Source: an uncultured Aquimarina sp.
GTDB lineage: Bacteria; Bacteroidota; Bacteroidia; Flavobacteriales; Flavobacteriaceae
Direction: 5' to 3'
Length of the DNA stretch: 64,000 nucleotides
Assembly: GCA_947493495.1 (NCBI GenBank)
Contig: CANLRN010000011.1
Span: 36,337 to 100,336 of the forward strand
Both the position numbers and the translations under genes were made by a program. The notes beneath the pieces are model-generated. The model had not been told where the DNA came from. It made no database searches and saw only the letters and a list, made by a program, of their open reading frames with translations. The first letter of the stretch is position 1; every line of letters begins with the position of its first letter. Below are positions 60,837 to 64,000 of the stretch, one piece after another.

Positions 60837-63764
60837 GTGCCGCATATTCTAAAAAAGTATTTTTCATATATAGTTATAGTAGTAACTTTTAATGTTTTCG
60901 GACAACAAGCTACTCCACTAATTGTTACTGAAGAATTTGATGAACAGAAACACTGGGTAGATAGTATTTATGCCAAATTAACCCTAAAAGAAAAAGTAGG
61001 GCAACTATTTATGGTAGATGTGTTTTCGTCTAAATCTAAAAAAGAAACAGATAAAATAAAAGCACTAATCCAAGAATATCATATAGGAGGTGTAATTTTT
61101 TCTAAAGGTGGTCCACAACGGCAAGCTAAATTAAATAATGAATATCAAGAACTATCCAAAGTTCCATTACTAATAGGCATGGATGCTGAATGGGGTTTGG
61201 CAATGCGATTAGATTCTACCAAAGCTTTTCCTTGGAATATGACATTAGGAGCTATCCAAGATGATAAATTGATAGAAGAAACAGGAAAACAAATAGCAAA
61301 ACATTGCAAACGATTAGGTGTTCACATTAATTTTGCCCCTGTAGTAGATATAAATACAAATCCTAAAAACCCAATTATCGGCAATCGATCTTTTGGAGAA
61401 GATAAAGATAATGTTACGGCAAAATCATTGGCATTTATGAGAGGAATGCAAAAAGAAGGAATTTTGGCAAGTGCTAAACATTTCCCAGGTCATGGTGATA
61501 CCGATAGTGACTCCCATAAAACATTACCAACAATTAATTTTGATAAAAAAAGAATAGATAGTATAGAGCTATACCCTTATCGAGCATTGATACAAGAAGG
61601 ATTGTCTAGTGTTATGGTAGCGCATCTTAATATCCCTAGCCTAGAATCAAGATCAGGATATCCATCTTCTATTTCAGAAAATGTAGTAACCAAAATTCTA
61701 AAAGACACCCTTGGGTTTAATGGATTGATTATAACTGATGCGCTAAATATGAAAGGTGCTTCTGATTTTAAATCTCCTGGAGATATTGATCTAGCTGCTT
61801 TTTTGGCAGGAAATGATATTCTTTTGATATCAGAAGATGTGCCATTAGCATCACAAAAAATTGTAGCAGCATACTATTCAGGTCTTATTACCGAAGAACG
61901 CTTATCACATTCAGTACGCAAAATATTATATGCCAAGTATAAGGCAGCACTGCATAAATATAAGCCTGTAAATACAGCCTATTTGAATGAAGATTTAAAT
62001 AGCATAACCGATGAAGTATTACATCATAAATTAGTAGAAAACTCATTGACAGTTATAAAAAATGATCGTGCTATTTTCCCAGTTAAAAATTTAGATGTCA
62101 AAAAAGTAGCCTACGTTTCATTGGGTGATGATTCTGGTGAAATATTTCACGAAGAATTGAATAAATATACTCAGGTTGATTGGATAAAAGGAAATCAATT
62201 ACCAGATATACTAGAACAATTACGTGATTATAATTATGTCATCGTTGGTTTTCATAAATCCAATGCTTCCCCCTGGAAAGATTATAAATTTACAGACAAA
62301 GAATTAGTTTGGTTGTATGAGATTGGAAGATTAAATAACACTGTAGTGAGTATTTTTTCTAGACCCTATGCTATGCTGGATGTATTAACGACGACTAATT
62401 TTGAAGGAATTGTGATGTCTTATCAGAACAGTGATATAGCACAGCAAAAAACCGCTCAATTACTTTTCGGAGCCATAGAGGCAAAAGGTAGACTACCCGT
62501 AAGCCTAGGAGAAGATTTTCCTTTAGGAACAGGCTATGATACCAAATCATTAAAACGCTTATCCTATGGATTACCCGAAATCGTAGGAGTAAATTCGTAT
62601 AAACTAAAACGCATTGATTCTATAGTAAATGTGGCATTAAGAGAAAAAATGACACCAGGATTACAACTTATCGTAGCCAGAAAAGGAAAAGTGATTTTTA
62701 ATAAAAATTATGGATACCATACTTATAAGCAAACGAGAAAAGTAAAAGGTTCTGATATATATGACCTTGCTTCGCTTACCAAAATATTGGCAACGCTACC
62801 ATTAACCATGGAGCTTAAGGATAAAGGTATTCTATCTATGAATACCAGAATAGGAGAAATGCTCCCTTCTTTCATAGGTTCCAATAAGGAACATATAACA
62901 GTTAGATCCATGCTATCGCACTATGCACGATTAAAAGCTTGGATACCTTTTTATCTAAAAACATTAGATTCGGTCACTACAGATCCTGCTAAAGAGTATT
63001 ATAGAAAAACTAAATCTGATAATTTTAGCATAGAAGTTACTGATAATTTATATCTGCGTAATGATATGAAAGATTCATTAATGCTCAGAATTAAGGATAG
63101 TGAATTGAGAAACCGCCTTAGCTATAAGTATAGTGATTTACCGTATTATATGATGAAATCGTTTATCGAAACTCATTATGACAATACATTAGATGCACTT
63201 ACACAACAACACTTTTATAGTGCATTAGGAGCTAATAATACTGGATATTTACCTCTTAACAGATTTAAGAAAAAGAGAATTATACCCACAGAAAATGATC
63301 AAGCTTTTAGAAAAGAAGTCGTACATGGCTACGTGCATGACCAAGGAGCTGCTATGTTTGGAGGTATAGGAGGGCATGCTGGGTTATTTGCAAATGCAAA
63401 TGATGTAGCCAAGATTATGCAGATGTATCTTAATAAAGGATATTATGGAGGAAAACAGTATATACATAGCCAAACCATACAAGAGTTTAATACTTGTTAC
63501 TATTGTGGAAAAAAAGTAAGGAGAGGTGTAGGTTTTGATAAACCACAATTAGGAAGTATAGGCCCTACTTGTGGTTGTGTCTCTATGAATAGTTATGGAC
63601 ATAGTGGTTTTACAGGGACTTTTACCTGGGCAGATCCTGATCAAGAAATTGTCTATGTATTTCTTAGTAATCGTACATTTCCTGATTCTGCAAATCGTAA
63701 ATTGATATCCAATGATATTCGCTCTGAGATACAGAGAGTTATCTATGAAGCAATTGAGTATTAA
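60837..63764 (+). CDS. GH3 (NagZ-like) and serine beta-lactamase-like fusion protein
   Basis: The 975-residue protein starts at GTG and has a signal peptide (PHILKKYFSYIVIVVTFNVFG). Residues about 35-380 form a GH3 domain with the NagZ motif KHFPGHGDTDSDSHKTLP near residue 213 and GLIITDALNMKGA. A GH3 C-terminal-like segment follows. From about 585 there is a serine beta-lactamase/esterase domain with the SxxK motif in DLASLTKILATL (Ser near 644), a Tyr motif near KYSDLPYY and GHSGFTGT near the end. This architecture is known in Bacteroidota and suggests combined cleavage of amino-sugar linkages and peptide or ester bonds in wall recycling. It follows the hypothetical gene by 6 bp. Confidence 0.92.
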   Translation: MPHILKKYFSYIVIVVTFNVFGQQATPLIVTEEFDEQKHWVDSIYAKLTLKEKVGQLFMVDVFSSKSKKETDKIKALIQEYHIGGVIFSKGGPQRQAKLNNEYQELSKVPLLIGMDAEWGLAMRLDSTKAFPWNMTLGAIQDDKLIEETGKQIAKHCKRLGVHINFAPVVDINTNPKNPIIGNRSFGEDKDNVTAKSLAFMRGMQKEGILASAKHFPGHGDTDSDSHKTLPTINFDKKRIDSIELYPYRALIQEGLSSVMVAHLNIPSLESRSGYPSSISENVVTKILKDTLGFNGLIITDALNMKGASDFKSPGDIDLAAFLAGNDILLISEDVPLASQKIVAAYYSGLITEERLSHSVRKILYAKYKAALHKYKPVNTAYLNEDLNSITDEVLHHKLVENSLTVIKNDRAIFPVKNLDVKKVAYVSLGDDSGEIFHEELNKYTQVDWIKGNQLPDILEQLRDYNYVIVGFHKSNASPWKDYKFTDKELVWLYEIGRLNNTVVSIFSRPYAMLDVLTTTNFEGIVMSYQNSDIAQQKTAQLLFGAIEAKGRLPVSLGEDFPLGTGYDTKSLKRLSYGLPEIVGVNSYKLKRIDSIVNVALREKMTPGLQLIVARKGKVIFNKNYGYHTYKQTRKVKGSDIYDLASLTKILATLPLTMELKDKGILSMNTRIGEMLPSFIGSNKEHITVRSMLSHYARLKAWIPFYLKTLDSVTTDPAKEYYRKTKSDNFSIEVTDNLYLRNDMKDSLMLRIKDSELRNRLSYKYSDLPYYMMKSFIETHYDNTLDALTQQHFYSALGANNTGYLPLNRFKKKRIIPTENDQAFRKEVVHGYVHDQGAAMFGGIGGHAGLFANANDVAKIMQMYLNKGYYGGKQYIHSQTIQEFNTCYYCGKKVRRGVGFDKPQLGSIGPTCGCVSMNSYGHSGFTGTFTWADPDQEIVYVFLSNRTFPDSANRKLISNDIRSEIQRVIYEAIEY

Positions 63765-64000
63765 TGACTATTATTAGATAATTTAATGATGGCTTACTTC
63801 TTGTAGAGGATCTCTCAGGTGTCTATGATTATTTTTCCAGTTCTAAGAAGTTTGTAACTTCGTGTCGGTTACAGTAAGCTGTTAGAAAAAAAAAGTAAGT
63901 TTTGTTCCTTTAACCCGCTTTATAATAGAAAACTGCTGTAGAGCATATTAATTTGATTATCAATATGTTAATTATAAATCAATGGATTACATCAATGAAC
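63765..64000. other. 236-bp noncoding tail of the window
   Basis: It is AT-rich with no ORF. A short stretch near 63850 (GTTTGTAACTTCGTG) resembles the complement of one near 35600 (GTTACAAACTTCGTAGAG), but the match is too short to call a repeat. Confidence 0.4.

Noticed and set aside
1..64000. tRNA, rRNA or known riboswitch
   Set aside because: No T-loop-like GTTCRANNC with a matching cloverleaf, no rRNA core sequences and no recognisable riboswitch consensus were seen by eye; a covariance-model scan was not possible.

Overview
The window looks like a chromosomal segment of a low-GC marine member of the Bacteroidota, most likely family Flavobacteriaceae and possibly Aquimarina-like. Evidence is a GldF/GldG gliding-motility transporter, two secreted proteins ending in type IX secretion (T9SS) type-A sorting domains, a subtype-iii type VI secretion (T6SSiii) sheath module, the Bacteroidota LptD type, and promoters of the Bacteroidota form TTG-N19/20-TAnnTTTG. 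The genus is an inference. No rRNA, tRNA or CRISPR array was seen.

Layout. 0-7 kb: the 3' part of a TPR protein, a small conserved hypothetical, a sortilin/BNR propeller exoprotein, a LolA-like protein and a DUF72 protein. 7-13.6 kb: a His-rich small secreted protein, a DEAD-box helicase, and an apparent tssH-tssB-tssC operon with no other T6SS gene in view. 13.7-21.1 kb: an accessory block of three unrelated orphan lipoproteins and a PAS histidine kinase/response regulator pair. This block is bracketed by two inverted, nearly identical copies of a 161-bp MITE-like element. 21-27.4 kb: a PLP-dependent dehydratase, dnaN, a DinB-like protein, a fused gldF-gldG gene and an ABM-like monooxygenase. 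27.7-35.5 kb: a GH9-CBM3 cellulase with T9SS tail, a SAM hydroxide adenosyltransferase, PhoH, PurC and a T9SS propeller protein. 36.6-44.6 kb: a three-gene polymorphic-toxin operon (SpvB/RHS N-half, RHS core with a C-terminal HExxH metallopeptidase toxin, lipoprotein immunity candidate). 44.6-46.4 kb: an XRE regulator followed by a scrapyard of truncated genes and repeated terminator modules. 46.5-52.3 kb: leuB, leuA, a helical hypothetical, an EamA transporter and an RluA pseudouridine synthase. 52.4-63.8 kb: an envelope and redox cluster with lptD divergent from an amidase, an MlaD-like MCE protein, a split HdrC/HdrB-like Fe-S pair around a HAD phosphatase, a conserved hypothetical and a GH3-beta-lactamase fusion.

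Four intergenic repeat families recur: A (about 140-190 bp, 3 copies), B (161-162 bp MITE-like, 3 copies at about 97% or more identity), C (paired 19-bp arms around a REP-like core, 3 copies plus one decayed arm and one arm inside leuB) and D/E (terminator and hairpin modules in the toxin scrapyard). The most notable items are the B-flanked lipoprotein island, the orphan T6SSiii sheath module, the RHS/M91-like toxin whose DUF6443 region is split by an inserted domain, the gldFG fusion and the possible head-to-head overlapping promoters of lptD and the amidase gene.
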